Part shown: piece after piece, positions 27,745-37,766 of the stretch | How positions within the stretch are numbered: position 1 is the first letter of the stretch | Layout: each line of letters starts with the position of its first letter | From: Hyphomicrobiales bacterium | GTDB lineage: Bacteria; Pseudomonadota; Alphaproteobacteria; Rhizobiales; JACESI01 | Direction of reading: 5' to 3' | Assembly (NCBI GenBank): GCA_013911885.1 | Contig: JACESI010000003.1 | Span: 248,001-312,000, forward strand | Length of the DNA: 64,000 bases | Notes under the pieces: model-generated | Databases searched by the model: none | The model's input: only the letters and a program-made list of their open reading frames with translations | Told to the model about the DNA's origin: nothing | Made by a program: the position numbers and the translations under genes

Positions 27745-28011
27745 ATGGTCGAAAAATCCCCGCCCACGCCCGCCAAACTGCCGGTGGTCGCCAGCAAGAC
27801 GCCGTATCCAATCGACGTGGAGGCGGGAAAAACCTATTTCTGGTGTGCCTGCGGCCTGTCGAGCAAACAGCCGTTCTGTGATGGCAGCCACAAGGATACC
27901 GGCCTTGCGCCTGTCGCCTTCAAGGCGGAGGAAAGCGGCCGTAAATTCTTCTGCGGCTGCAAGAACACAGACAAGCAGCCGTTTTGCGACGGTTCGCACG
28001 CCAAACTTTGA
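27745..28011 (+). CDS. CDGSH-type iron-sulfur protein, two domains
   Basis: An 88-residue protein with two CDGSH [2Fe-2S] binding motifs, CACGLSSKQPFCDGSH and CGCKNTDKQPFCDGSH, each with the three-Cys one-His ligand set. This is the prokaryotic tandem layout in which one chain carries two clusters. Members act in redox or iron-sulfur handling. The ATG at 27745 has AGGA upstream. It lies between the hypothetical gene and glyS. Confidence 0.88.
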   Translation: MVEKSPPTPAKLPVVASKTPYPIDVEAGKTYFWCACGLSSKQPFCDGSHKDTGLAPVAFKAEESGRKFFCGCKNTDKQPFCDGSHAKL

Positions 28012-28111
28012 CGGCCTTCTGAAATCGCGCCCTTGTCATAGATTTTCTGCCGCGATAGACCTCGCGCGTGCGGGTTGCCGCATAGCATTGATGTGAAAAG
28101 CGCCCCCGACC

Positions 28112-30160
28112 ATGCCTGATTTATTGCTTGAACTGTTTTCCGAAGAAATCCCTGCCCGCATGCAGCGTAAGGCGGCAGGTGATCTGCGCAAGCTGGTGAC
28201 AGATGGTCTCGTCGATGCCGGGTTGACCTATGAGGGCGCAAAGGAATTCTGGACACCGCGCCGCCTTGCCCTTTCAGTCAATGGCTTGAGCGCGCGTTCA
28301 GCCGATATCGCGGAAGAGCGCAAGGGCCCGCGCACGGATGCGCCGCAGGCAGCGATTGACGGCTTTCTGCGCGGGGCAGGGCTCTCCTCGATTGGTGAAG
28401 CACACGTGCGCGCCGACCCGAAAAAGGGTGAATTCTATGCTGCGATCATCATGAGGCCCGGTCGCGAGGCCGCGGCCATCATAGCCGAGATGATGCCCGA
28501 GATCATCCGCAAATTCCCCTGGCAGAAATCCATGCGCTGGGGTGCGGCGTCGGTGGCCCCCGGCGCGCTTCGCTGGGTGCGCCCGCTCCAGAGTATCGTC
28601 TGCGTGTTCGGGCCGGAGACCGAAGAGCCGGAAGTGATCGACTTCGAGATCGGCGGCGTACGGTCGGGCAACAGCACGATGGGGCACCGCTTCCACGCGC
28701 CCGACACCTTCACGGTGCGGCGTCTTGACGATTATCGTATCAACCTTGAGAAAGCCCGTGTCGTCCTCGATGCCGAGCGGCGCAAGGACTTGATCCTGCA
28801 TGACGCCAAAGACCTTGCCTTTGCGCAGGGTCTCGAACTTGTTGAGGATGAGGGCCTTCTCGAGGAGGTCGCGGGTCTCGTTGAATGGCCGGTGGTGCTG
28901 ATGGGCGAATTTGAAGAAGCCTTCCTCGATCTCCCGCCTGAAGTGGTCCGGCTTACGATCCGCGTCAACCAGAAGTGTTTCGTGCTCTGCGATACCCGCA
29001 CCGGCAAACTGACGAACAAATTCATCCTGATTTCTAATATCGCGGCCCATGACGGTGGTGCGGCGATCGCGTCTGGCAATGCCCGTGTCGTGCGCGCCCG
29101 CCTGTCCGATGCGAAATTCTTCTGGGATAACGATCTCGCAATGCCGCTCGAAAACCGCGTCGAGCGGCTGAAAAGCGTCACCTTTCACGAGAAACTCGGT
29201 ACCCAATATGCGCGTGTCGGGCGCATCGAAGAACTTGCCCGCACACTTGCCCCGCTGGTCGGTGCTGATCCGGCACTTGCCGCCCGCGCGGCGCGGCTCG
29301 CAAAGGCCGATCTCATGACCGAGATGGTCGTTGAATTCCCGGAGCTTCAGGGTCTGATGGGACGATACTACGCCGAGAGAGCAGGCGAACATCCCTCGGT
29401 TTCAATTGCCATGGAAGATCATTACAAGCCGCAAGGTCCGTCCGATGCCGTGCCGTCTGATCCGGTTGCGATCTCCGTCGCCCTTGCAGACAAGCTTGAT
29501 ATCCTCATGAATTTCTGGGCGATTGACGAAAAGCCGACCGGCTCCAAGGATCCCTATGCCCTTCGGCGCGCTGCTTTGGGCATCATCCGTATCATACTTG
29601 AAAACGGCTTGCGCCTCCGTCTTTCGGCGTTCGGTGTCAGCACGGAGCTTCTCGCCTTCTTCCATGACCGCCTTAGGGTCTATCTGCGTGACAAGGGCGC
29701 GCGGCACGATCTCATCGACGCGGTGATCACACCCGCTGAGGACGATCTTCTCATGGTCGCAACACGCATCGGTGTCCTCGGAGCCTTCCTCGAGAGTGAC
29801 GATGGCTGCAACCTTCTCGCGGGCTACAAACGTGCTGCAAACATTCTCGCAGCCGAAACCAAAAAAGCGACCGCGATTGCCGACCGGATCGATCAGGCTC
29901 TCCTCAGCGCACCGGAAGAAAAGAGCCTCGCCAGCGCCATGCTTGCCGCCGGAAAACGGGCGCAGGACGCGGTTGAGCGCGAGGATTTTGCCGGCGCCAT
30001 GCAGGAAATCGCCGCCCTGCGCGGTCCCCTTGATGCTTTTTTCGAGAATGTCCTCGTCAATGACGAAAATCTTCTGATCCGCGCCAATCGGCTCGCCATT
30101 CTTGCGAATATCCGGCAATCGACATCGCTCGTTGCCGATTTCTCGCGAATCGAAGGATGA
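28112..30160 (+). CDS. glyS: Glycine--tRNA ligase beta subunit
   Basis: Beta chain of glycyl-tRNA synthetase (682 aa), needed for tRNA recognition. It opens with the family hallmark [15 protein letters not shown], and has [10 protein letters not shown] near residue 137, [13 protein letters not shown] near 270 and [29 protein letters not shown] near 455 (read as consecutive short blocks). The C-terminal part resembles an anticodon-binding domain. Length is normal. Confidence 0.95.
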   Translation: MPDLLLELFSEEIPARMQRKAAGDLRKLVTDGLVDAGLTYEGAKEFWTPRRLALSVNGLSARSADIAEERKGPRTDAPQAAIDGFLRGAGLSSIGEAHVRADPKKGEFYAAIIMRPGREAAAIIAEMMPEIIRKFPWQKSMRWGAASVAPGALRWVRPLQSIVCVFGPETEEPEVIDFEIGGVRSGNSTMGHRFHAPDTFTVRRLDDYRINLEKARVVLDAERRKDLILHDAKDLAFAQGLELVEDEGLLEEVAGLVEWPVVLMGEFEEAFLDLPPEVVRLTIRVNQKCFVLCDTRTGKLTNKFILISNIAAHDGGAAIASGNARVVRARLSDAKFFWDNDLAMPLENRVERLKSVTFHEKLGTQYARVGRIEELARTLAPLVGADPALAARAARLAKADLMTEMVVEFPELQGLMGRYYAERAGEHPSVSIAMEDHYKPQGPSDAVPSDPVAISVALADKLDILMNFWAIDEKPTGSKDPYALRRAALGIIRIILENGLRLRLSAFGVSTELLAFFHDRLRVYLRDKGARHDLIDAVITPAEDDLLMVATRIGVLGAFLESDDGCNLLAGYKRAANILAAETKKATAIADRIDQALLSAPEEKSLASAMLAAGKRAQDAVEREDFAGAMQEIAALRGPLDAFFENVLVNDENLLIRANRLAILANIRQSTSLVADFSRIEG

Positions 30161-30316
30161 CTATGTAGAATTGCGTCTTATCATGGCCACGGTTTGATGG
30201 TGCAATGCAATATTGAAAGCGCTTGCATTTGCTTCTTGAACCCGTGAACGGCTATGACCTACGTTGCACCCTATTCGCGTTTTTTTGTTCCGACCTTTCT
30301 GGATATTGGAGGCGAG

Positions 30317-32911
30317 ATGTCTGACGAAGTGGTCGGTTTTGGCCAGGGTGGTGCGCGTCCGGTCAAGCTGTCGATTGATAGCTACGGCTCTAAAGCGGCG
30401 CGGCTTGCGGCGATGGCCGCCTGCGGTCTGACCGTTCCGCCGTCTGTAGCGCTTCCGGTCTCCGCCTGTCAAAAGGCGCTTGCCACCGATGGCAATCTCT
30501 CGGTCTCGTTTCAGGTTGATATCTCGCGTGGGGTGCGAGGATTGCAGCGCACCACCCGCAAATGGCTCGGTGACAAGGACAATCCGCTCATTCTGGCGGT
30601 CAGGGTCAGTCCCGTTCGCGCTCAGGGCGGCCTCGGCATTCCGGTTGTCTATATCGGCTGGACGGAGGAGGCGATTGCGCTCCTGCCGGATGAAAACCAC
30701 AAGCGATGCGCCTTCAGGCAACTTGCGAACGCCGTGCGCGAACTTGCAGTCAATGCATTTGATGTCGCCGAATTCCTGTTCGATGATGCACTCGATGAAT
30801 TCGAGCAATCGGATGAGAGCGCAACGGCGGATGCCGCGGACTTCGACTGGTTTGGCCTCTACCGGGCCTATCTTGAAATCGCGGAACGCGAATGCAGCGT
30901 GCCGTTTCCGCTTAATCCGTCCGATCAACTGTTTCAGGCCGTCCGCGCGGTCTGGAAATCATGGGATCGCCCGAAAGCCACGACCTACCGCAACCTTTAC
31001 GGGATTGAGAACGCGGGGGGGCTTGGCGTTCTGATCCAGGTCTGCATTCCCTGGACCGATGGTGCGGAAGTCTCGAGTGGCTGGATCGCCGTTCGCTGCG
31101 AAAACACGGGCGCAAACAAGATTTTCGGTGAAATCTATTTACCTAGCAACGATCAGAAGCCGATCAGCCTCAACGGCAACAGTAACGGCCGACGCAAGAT
31201 CGCGAAAGACATCATCCATCAGGCGAGCGTCTGGGAAATGAAAAGCGCGCGCGCCGAACGTCTGGAATTCATTATCGTCGATGAAAAAGCCTTTATCATC
31301 GACGGCGACCCGCTTCCCATGTCGACGGCAGCCGATGTCACCTTTGTGGTCGAAATGGCAAAGGTTGAGGCAATTACGAAGAAAGAAGCGGTGATGCGCA
31401 TCGACCCCGCACGCCTCATCGACATTCTCCACGCCCGCCTGGCGCCGGACCAGAAACTTGTCGAACTGGGTCGCGGCCTTTCCGCTTCGCCGGGGGCTGC
31501 AACCGGGCGGCTGGTGTTCACCGCCAGTGCCGCCGAGGCGCTGAAATCGAAGGGCTGGCAGGTCATTCTAGTCCGCGCCGAAACGACCCCGGAAGACATT
31601 CGCGGCATGCAGGCAGCCTCCGCCATCGTTACCATACGCGGTGGCCTGACCAGCCATGCAGCGGTGATCGCGCGCGGTACTGGCAAGCCCTGTATCGTCA
31701 GCATGTCGGGCATGCAGGTTGATGCCGAAAACAAACTGCTTGAAATAGAAGGACGCAAATTCTCCGAGGGTGATCATATCACCGTCGATGGGTCGAGCGG
31801 CATTATCTATGACGGGCGCTGCATGCTGCATCCGGCTGAAGTCTCGGGCGATCTGTCGACCCTGCTCGAATGGGCCGATGAATTCCGGCGCATGAAGGTG
31901 CTCGCCAATGTCGAAAGCCCGGCGGACGCGGAACTCGCGATCCGCTTCGGCGCGGAGGGTATCGGCCTTTGCCGCACCGAGCATATGCTGTTCCAGCCGG
32001 ATCGCCTCGCCGCCATGCGCGGCATCATCCTTGCCAGATCCGCCGACGAGCGCCTTGCGGCTGTCGGCAGGCTGGTGCCTCTCCTGCGTGATGATTTCAT
32101 CGCGCTGTTCGAGGTGATGCGCAGCCTTCCGGTGACAATCCGTCTGTTTGATCCGCCGCTTCATGAATTTCTGCCGAAAGCGCCCGCCGACATCAAGCTG
32201 CTTGCAGAGACGATGGGCCTCAATTTCAAAGATCTTACGCTGACAATCGAGGAATTGAGCGAGACGAACCCGATGCTCGGCAATCGCGGGTGCCGCCTTC
32301 TGATCTGCAATCCGGAGCTTGCAAAGACGTTGGTCGAGGTGATTTTCGAGGCAGCCTACGAAGTGAGCCGCAAGCACGACATCAATATCAAGCCGGAAAT
32401 CATGGTGCCCCTTGTCGCGCTCAGTAGCGAATTCATAGCGATCAGCCGGCTCATCGATGATGCGGCCCAGCTTGTTGATCACCGGCTTGATACCAACGTA
32501 CATTACAAGGTTGGCTCCATGATCGAGCTTCCGCGCGCGGCGATGATTGCCGAGCGGATTGCCGCAGAAGCAGACTTCTTTTCTTTCGGAACCAACGATC
32601 TGACCCAGACGACATTCGGCATCTCGCGCGATGATGCGGTCGCCTTCCTCACCACTTATGAGCAGATGGGGCTGATGGACAAGGACCCGTTCGTCAGCAT
32701 CGACGAGGATGGTGTGGGCGCGGTGATCGAAATGGCCACTCTCAAGGGCCGCGAAGCAAACCCAGATCTTCAGATCGGCATTTGCGGCGAGCATGGCGGC
32801 GATCCGGATTCGATCCATTTCTGCGAGCGTCTGGCTCTCGATTATGTCTCCTGCTCGCCTTTTCGTATCCCGATCGCCCGCCTCGCCGCCGCCCAGGCGA
32901 CGCTTTCCTGA
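30317..32911 (+). CDS. Pyruvate phosphate dikinase-like protein with altered nucleotide-binding domain
   Basis: Full-length (864 aa) homologue of pyruvate phosphate dikinase, which interconverts ATP, phosphate and pyruvate with AMP, pyrophosphate and PEP. The central phospho-histidine domain is intact (GGLTSHAAVIARGTGKP, His447), as is the PEP/pyruvate barrel: GLCRTEHMLF, GNRGCRL, GSMIELPRAA, FFSFGTNDLTQ and GICGEHGGDP with Cys823. The N-terminal ATP-grasp part is poorly conserved: the SGA-x-x-SMPGM loop is replaced by VRVSPVRAQGG, and the LQTR block reads IIDGD at about residues 327-331. It may therefore use another phosphoryl donor, be regulatory, or be inactive towards ATP. The ATG at 30317 has GGAGG upstream. 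Confidence 0.8.
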   Translation: MSDEVVGFGQGGARPVKLSIDSYGSKAARLAAMAACGLTVPPSVALPVSACQKALATDGNLSVSFQVDISRGVRGLQRTTRKWLGDKDNPLILAVRVSPVRAQGGLGIPVVYIGWTEEAIALLPDENHKRCAFRQLANAVRELAVNAFDVAEFLFDDALDEFEQSDESATADAADFDWFGLYRAYLEIAERECSVPFPLNPSDQLFQAVRAVWKSWDRPKATTYRNLYGIENAGGLGVLIQVCIPWTDGAEVSSGWIAVRCENTGANKIFGEIYLPSNDQKPISLNGNSNGRRKIAKDIIHQASVWEMKSARAERLEFIIVDEKAFIIDGDPLPMSTAADVTFVVEMAKVEAITKKEAVMRIDPARLIDILHARLAPDQKLVELGRGLSASPGAATGRLVFTASAAEALKSKGWQVILVRAETTPEDIRGMQAASAIVTIRGGLTSHAAVIARGTGKPCIVSMSGMQVDAENKLLEIEGRKFSEGDHITVDGSSGIIYDGRCMLHPAEVSGDLSTLLEWADEFRRMKVLANVESPADAELAIRFGAEGIGLCRTEHMLFQPDRLAAMRGIILARSADERLAAVGRLVPLLRDDFIALFEVMRSLPVTIRLFDPPLHEFLPKAPADIKLLAETMGLNFKDLTLTIEELSETNPMLGNRGCRLLICNPELAKTLVEVIFEAAYEVSRKHDINIKPEIMVPLVALSSEFIAISRLIDDAAQLVDHRLDTNVHYKVGSMIELPRAAMIAERIAAEADFFSFGTNDLTQTTFGISRDDAVAFLTTYEQMGLMDKDPFVSIDEDGVGAVIEMATLKGREANPDLQIGICGEHGGDPDSIHFCERLALDYVSCSPFRIPIARLAAAQATLS

Positions 32912-33040
32912 CTCTGATTTATTAAAGAAAATCTATTATTTCATATAGATAGATGCCGTTAACAGAAATTTTAGGTTAATATCAGATAACTTTTAGACGA
33001 AGAAGGAAGTCTTGTTCCTGTTCCGTCGAGAGTTGTCATT

Positions 33041-34396
33041 GTGTTGCGTCGTAAAATCAGATCGACTTTAGCCAGGGCACCGGTTTGCCTTTGCCTTGCA
33101 GCGGTGCTGAGCGCGATCGCACCTCAAACGATTGCAAGACAGGATGTTGGCGACTTTGCGGGTAAGTCCCTTTCGACAGATCGCTGGCTCGCCTCCCTCG
33201 TGTCCGCCCCGAGCCACTCTGTTCTCGATCCCTTCATGCGCCCCCTTGCAGAGCCGGTCATCATCAATCGCAACGGCGGTCTCTTCGGCGACGCGGACTT
33301 GTCCGGCAATGCGGTGCTTGAGGGATTTGTTCTGGCACGCACGCCAGAGATCGCCCGTATGCTTGCAGGCACGAAGATCGCAAACCGCACCGACAAGGGC
33401 GACCTGCCGTTGAATGACATCACCCGTATCGTCTACGCGCCACGGGCCATGGCGATTTTCGACCGTTCCGCCTTGCTGCACACACCAGACGAGGCGCTCT
33501 GGCCTGCGAGTTCCCTGAAACAGATCCAGATTGCCGCTGAAAAGTCCGACTTAAAGGCCGACCGGCCAACCCGCAAACGCTTCATTGAAGGAAAGCCGGA
33601 AGCGCCTCTTGCCCTCGTTCCGAACGCAGCGCTTGCAGCCATCAAGGCTGATGCGGCGGCACAGGCCGGACGGGAAGTCGATGCCGGTCTGGTGACGGCC
33701 GCCGTCCTTGGCGCTGGCGGTGCCCGTCAGGGCTATGCGCGCGAGGAAGACGATCCGCGCGCGATTTTCGACGCTGTTCTCCAGCGCGGCGACGGCAAGG
33801 CGACGCTTCCCGATGCGCCGAGCGAAAATCCCGAAACGCCGCTTGATGTGACAATAGAGGAAGCTTCGGTTTTTCCGATTCCACGCCTCAAGCCCGAAGT
33901 CATCGAGGCGCTCGACCTTGCCCATCAGAAACCGAAGAGCCGCCTGCATTTCTGGGCGTCATTCAATCTGCCGGGTTCGGTCTACAAGAAAAACGAGCAG
34001 CGCTGTCTTGCCGCGGCGATCTATTTCGAATCGCGCGGTGAATCCGAAGAGGGCCAGGCAGCGGTAGCGCAGGTTGTTCTCAACCGCGTCAAGGCACCCG
34101 CTTACCCTGATTCGATCTGCGGCGTTGTCTACCAGAACAAAAACTGGCGCAATCGCTGCCAGTTTTCCTTTGCCTGCGACGGGATTTATGACCGGGTCAA
34201 AGATACGGCTGCCTGGGAACGCGCGGTTCGGATCGCGCGCGATGTTTCCAAAGGCAAGATCTATCTCGATAAGGTCGCGGATTCGACGCATTATCACGCA
34301 ACCTATGTGAGCCCGAACTGGCGCAAGCAAATGAAGGTGGTGGACCGCATCGGCGTCCACATTTTCTACCGCACCAGAAACGGCGGCTGGTCCTGA
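33041..34396 (+). CDS. SleB/CwlJ-type cell-wall hydrolase
   Basis: A 451-residue exported protein. An N-terminal signal sequence (APVCLCLAAVLSAIA) is followed by about 290 residues of Ala- and Pro-rich linker without a family I recognise. The C-terminal hydrolase_2 domain has the conserved CLAAAIYFESRGESEEGQ (catalytic Glu), VAQVVLNRV, ICGVVYQN and CQFSFACDG blocks. In bacilli this domain cuts spore cortex; in alphaproteobacteria it is thought to remodel peptidoglycan. The start is GTG at 33041. The region before it is AT-rich and probably carries its promoter. Confidence 0.85.
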   Translation: MLRRKIRSTLARAPVCLCLAAVLSAIAPQTIARQDVGDFAGKSLSTDRWLASLVSAPSHSVLDPFMRPLAEPVIINRNGGLFGDADLSGNAVLEGFVLARTPEIARMLAGTKIANRTDKGDLPLNDITRIVYAPRAMAIFDRSALLHTPDEALWPASSLKQIQIAAEKSDLKADRPTRKRFIEGKPEAPLALVPNAALAAIKADAAAQAGREVDAGLVTAAVLGAGGARQGYAREEDDPRAIFDAVLQRGDGKATLPDAPSENPETPLDVTIEEASVFPIPRLKPEVIEALDLAHQKPKSRLHFWASFNLPGSVYKKNEQRCLAAAIYFESRGESEEGQAAVAQVVLNRVKAPAYPDSICGVVYQNKNWRNRCQFSFACDGIYDRVKDTAAWERAVRIARDVSKGKIYLDKVADSTHYHATYVSPNWRKQMKVVDRIGVHIFYRTRNGGWS

Positions 34397-34475
34397 TAAC
34401 CGGTCGGCTGATTGATCAGATAAATCGATCTGTTGATCACAAAAAGGCGCTTGCCAGACGCAGCGTTGACTGACA

Positions 34476-34499
34476 GCCTGAGCGCATGGCCGCTCAGGC
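34476..34499. other. Perfect 9-bp hairpin between the hydrolase and MFS genes
   Basis: GCCTGAGCG and CGCTCAGGC flank a 6-base loop. There is no T run on either side, so it is not a textbook terminator, but it sits where one would be expected after the hydrolase gene. It ends 24 bases before the MFS start. Confidence 0.35.
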
Positions 34500-34523
34500 C
34501 TCCACCTTTTGTGAAACAAACCC

Positions 34524-35789
34524 ATGAAATCTTCCGCATCGCCCCAAAAGGCACCCCAGAAGGCGCACGAGAAGGCGCAATTGTCGATACCGTTCGTGGT
34601 GGCCTGCGGGTGCCTGATTGCGATCATCACTTTCGGGCCGCGCTCCACGATGGGCTTCTTCGTGGCACCGATGACGGATGCGAACGGTTGGAGCCGGGAG
34701 ATATTCGCCCTTGCCATCGCGCTCCAGAATCTGTTCTGGGGCATCGCGCAGCCCTTTGTTGGCATGATCGCGGATAAATACGGCACCTGGAAAACCCTTA
34801 CCGCTGGTGCGCTTTGCTATGGTCTTGGCCTTGCGCTGATGAGTGTTGTTACAGATCCTCTGGCGCTGCAACTCACGGCTGGCGTTCTCGTGGGATTCGG
34901 GATTGCCGGTTCGGCCTTCTTTCTGGTGCTTGCGGCTTTTGCCCGCATCGTGCCGGAAAAGCACCGTTCCGCTGTTTTCGGGCTCGGCACGGCGGCGGGT
35001 TCGGCCGGGCAGTTCATCTTCGCGCCAATCGGCCAGGGTTTTGTTGCAGCTTATGGCTTTCATTTCACGCTGCTGTTTCTTGCGGCCTGCGTTCTCCTTG
35101 TGCCGCTGCTTGCCATTCCACTGCGGGGAAAGCCTGTTGCGAAACTCGCGGTCGGTGAAGTCGATCAATCCGTTCGTCAGGCATTGGCGCAGGCGTTCAA
35201 CCATCCCTCTTTCTGGCTACTCACCGTTGGCTTCTTCGTCTGCGGTTTCCATGTCGCCTTCATCACCGTGCATATGCCGCCTTATATCGTCGATCTCGGT
35301 CTTGACCCGAAATGGGGTGGTTATTCGATCGCGATGATCGGGTTTTTCAATATTATCGGCGCGATTGCTTCCGGCTTCCTGTCCGCGCGCGTACCAAAGC
35401 GCCATGTCCTCAGCCTGATCTATTTCGCACGCGCCGTCATCATCACGCTGTTTCTGCTGGCCCCGGTATCGGCCTATTCAATCATCGCCTTTTCCGGCGC
35501 GATGGGGCTGCTGTGGCTCTCGACGATCCCGCCGACGCAGGGACTGGTGGCAGCGATGTTCGGCACCCGCTATATGGCCATGCTGTTCGGTGTGGTGTTC
35601 TTCTCGCATCAGCTCGGTTCGTTCACGGGAATATGGCTTGGTGGCAGAATTTATGACCTTACCGGCTCCTATGATGGGATCTGGTATATCGGCATCGCCC
35701 TCGGCCTGATTGCAGCGCTCCTGCACTGGCCGATCCGGGAAGAGCGGGTTCTTGGCCTTTCACCTGTGCGATCAAGCAATCTGAACTGA
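34524..35789 (+). CDS. MFS transporter
   Basis: Twelve-helix major facilitator (421 aa) resembling the monocarboxylate/oxalate-formate branch. An N-terminal polar tail is followed by FVVACGCLIAIITFGPRS, and loop 2-3 reads GMIADKYGTWKTL, the conserved DxxG-type motif. A long central loop is near residue 205. The substrate is unknown; a small organic acid is likely from the subfamily. Its 3' end overlaps the convergent phosphatase gene by 18 bases. Confidence 0.85.
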   Translation: MKSSASPQKAPQKAHEKAQLSIPFVVACGCLIAIITFGPRSTMGFFVAPMTDANGWSREIFALAIALQNLFWGIAQPFVGMIADKYGTWKTLTAGALCYGLGLALMSVVTDPLALQLTAGVLVGFGIAGSAFFLVLAAFARIVPEKHRSAVFGLGTAAGSAGQFIFAPIGQGFVAAYGFHFTLLFLAACVLLVPLLAIPLRGKPVAKLAVGEVDQSVRQALAQAFNHPSFWLLTVGFFVCGFHVAFITVHMPPYIVDLGLDPKWGGYSIAMIGFFNIIGAIASGFLSARVPKRHVLSLIYFARAVIITLFLLAPVSAYSIIAFSGAMGLLWLSTIPPTQGLVAAMFGTRYMAMLFGVVFFSHQLGSFTGIWLGGRIYDLTGSYDGIWYIGIALGLIAALLHWPIREERVLGLSPVRSSNLN

Positions 35790-36284
35790 GAACGGCACGC
35801 CTTCGAAGGTTTCCGCACCGCGCCCGATGGCGGCAATGGCACGGACCATGCGACCATCCCGACCGAGAAGATCGTCGGCCAGATGAACCAGCCTTGAATT
35901 TGGTGTCGCCTCGGGCGATGCCTCACGCAGCGCGCGGGCGAGGGCCGCTTCGTCCGCCTCCGGCATCAGCGCACACTGCGCGATGAATGCGCCTGCAGTT
36001 GAACGGGAGACGCCCATCCAGCAGTGAATGACGAGCGGGTTTTGCTGGTCCCACGCCCGCACGAAATCGATCAGTTTCATGGCATGGACCCGCGCCGGTT
36101 CGGTGAGGCCGGTAACGGGAGCGGCAATATCGTTGAAGCCGAGCATCAGGCGGTTTTCAAGCGGAACGCTGAGCGGATAGGGCACTGCCATGCCCGCATT
36201 GATCAGGCTTGCGACATGGCGCGCACCGGAGCGCGCGACCACCGTGCCGAGATGCGACAACCCGCAGACATGGATCGCCGCCAT
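35772..36284 (-). CDS. Tyrosine/dual-specificity-type phosphatase
   Basis: Cysteine-based phosphatase (170 aa) with the active-site loop HCWMGVSRST, matching HC-x5-R-S/T, near residue 87. It has no signal peptide, so it acts in the cytoplasm. The physiological substrate is unknown. The gene is the last of a three-gene run with the HD and ygfZ genes: its start overlaps the HD gene's stop by one base (TAATG). Confidence 0.8.
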   Translation of the reverse strand: MAAIHVCGLSHLGTVVARSGARHVASLINAGMAVPYPLSVPLENRLMLGFNDIAAPVTGLTEPARVHAMKLIDFVRAWDQQNPLVIHCWMGVSRSTAGAFIAQCALMPEADEAALARALREASPEATPNSRLVHLADDLLGRDGRMVRAIAAIGRGAETFEGVPFSVQIA

Positions 36285-36898
36285 TATGGGGCCGCCGTTT
36301 CGAGGGCAGCGAACCGCGCGAGGAATTCCGCCTGCGCAGCGTCCGTGGGCCGTGGCTCGAGATCGAACAGCGTCAGCGGATGAAGCGCCGGTTTGCCGAA
36401 AATCTGCCCCGCTTCCTCCGGGCCGAAACCGGCAAGCTCAGTTGCCTCGAGATAGGCCGAGACCCGGTCTGCATCCTTGATCAGCCGCTTGAGGGCAGGG
36501 GGAAGGTCTGGAGGAAGGCCGAAATGGATGTGGATGGCGTCGCTCAGGCGTTTTTCGACGAGTTTGTAATTGCCGCCCATCACGGCTTTGAACGGGGAGA
36601 TCATGTCGCCGATCACATATTCCGGGGCATCGTGCAGAAGAGCCGCGCGCTGCTCGGTATGCGTTATGTTCGGATCGAGCGTGAGCGCAATATCGAGCAC
36701 CAGAACCGAATGCTGCGCGACCGAATAGGCATGCGGGCCCTTTGTCTGCCCGTTCCAGCGGGCGACGCGGGCAAGGCCGTGGGCGATATCGCTGATCTCG
36801 ATATCGAGCGGCGAAGGTTCAAGCAGGTTGAGCCGCCTGCCGGATAGCATCCTTTGCCATGCCCGCGGTTTGGCTCTCGGGGGAGCGGCCTTCGCCAT
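36284..36898 (-). CDS. HD-domain phosphohydrolase (YfbR/5'-nucleotidase-like)
   Basis: A 204-residue HD-superfamily protein. The metal ligands are visible as YSVAQHSVLVLD (His), ALLHDAPEYVIGD (His-Asp) and the later DADR block. The arrangement resembles YfbR-type 5'-deoxynucleotidases, but the specific substrate is open. It begins one base after the ygfZ stop and overlaps the phosphatase start, so the three genes are co-translated. Confidence 0.8.
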   Translation of the reverse strand: MAKAAPPRAKPRAWQRMLSGRRLNLLEPSPLDIEISDIAHGLARVARWNGQTKGPHAYSVAQHSVLVLDIALTLDPNITHTEQRAALLHDAPEYVIGDMISPFKAVMGGNYKLVEKRLSDAIHIHFGLPPDLPPALKRLIKDADRVSAYLEATELAGFGPEEAGQIFGKPALHPLTLFDLEPRPTDAAQAEFLARFAALETAAP

Positions 36899-36899
36899 G

Positions 36900-37754
36900 T
36901 CAGGCGTCCTTGCTGGAAAGCCGGAAATAGGCGGGCAGGCGCGCGCTCAGGGGTGCACCCGCAAGATGAAGCGCGCCGCCTTCCGCGACCTTGTCCACGC
37001 GCAGGAGCGCAAGGCCGATCCCGCCATCGCAGGAGCCGAGATTGCCGACCGTCTTGTCGTCCATCATGACCGCATCACCCAGGGCACCGAGCGGCGCCCG
37101 GCCTTCGACGATATAAAATCGTTTGCGTGCGGTGCCGCGATGCTGCACCCGCGACACGACTTCCTGACCGACATAGCACCCCTTGCTGAAATCAACGCCG
37201 TGCAGCGCGTCCATCATCGCGTCATGGGGGAAGATATCGTCATAGGCGAAATCCTTGCCCGCTTCCGGAACGCCGAGCCGGATGCGATGCGCGTGATAGG
37301 CCGAGACCGTGGCATTCGCCAATGCGTGCGCCTGCGCTTTTGCGACAACCGCCCGGTTTCCCATGGCATCAAACCGCGCATCCTTCGGGCCGGGTCCATC
37401 TGCCGCATCGGCGTCGCCAAAGGATACGACAACGGCATGGCTCTCGCTGAGATCTGAAAAGGTGACCTTCGAGCGCAGCCGGTAAAGCGTGAGGCGCTTC
37501 AGAAAATCAGCCGCCCGTGTCTTGTCGATGTCGACAAGATAGCCGTTTTCTGCCGCATGAATGAAAAAATCGAACATGATTTTTCCCTGTGGCTGAAGCA
37601 ATGCGCCGAAGACATTGCCGCTCGGCGCGCTTTGCGCAGCCGTCAGTCTGCCGAGATCAACGGTTACGAGCCCCTGAAGCAGGGTCTCGGCATCGTTGCC
37701 GGCAATGGCAAGAACCGCTCTGTCGTCAAGGAGGGTCGTGTGTATGAGTGCCAT
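36900..37754 (-). CDS. ygfZ: YgfZ/GcvT-family folate-binding iron-sulfur assembly protein
   Basis: Folate-dependent protein (284 aa) that helps maintain certain iron-sulfur enzymes. The diagnostic motif KGCYVGQEVVSR lies near residue 200, with the GcvT-like N-terminal domain in front (LLQGLVTVDLGRL). It heads the ygfZ-HD-phosphatase run. Confidence 0.9.
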   Translation of the reverse strand: MALIHTTLLDDRAVLAIAGNDAETLLQGLVTVDLGRLTAAQSAPSGNVFGALLQPQGKIMFDFFIHAAENGYLVDIDKTRAADFLKRLTLYRLRSKVTFSDLSESHAVVVSFGDADAADGPGPKDARFDAMGNRAVVAKAQAHALANATVSAYHAHRIRLGVPEAGKDFAYDDIFPHDAMMDALHGVDFSKGCYVGQEVVSRVQHRGTARKRFYIVEGRAPLGALGDAVMMDDKTVGNLGSCDGGIGLALLRVDKVAEGGALHLAGAPLSARLPAYFRLSSKDA

Positions 37755-37766
37755 GGATTGCTTCAG

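Noticed and set aside
31568..32818. Frame of 416 codons antisense to the PPDK-like gene
   Set aside because: The sense strand encodes an unmistakable PEP-utilising domain.
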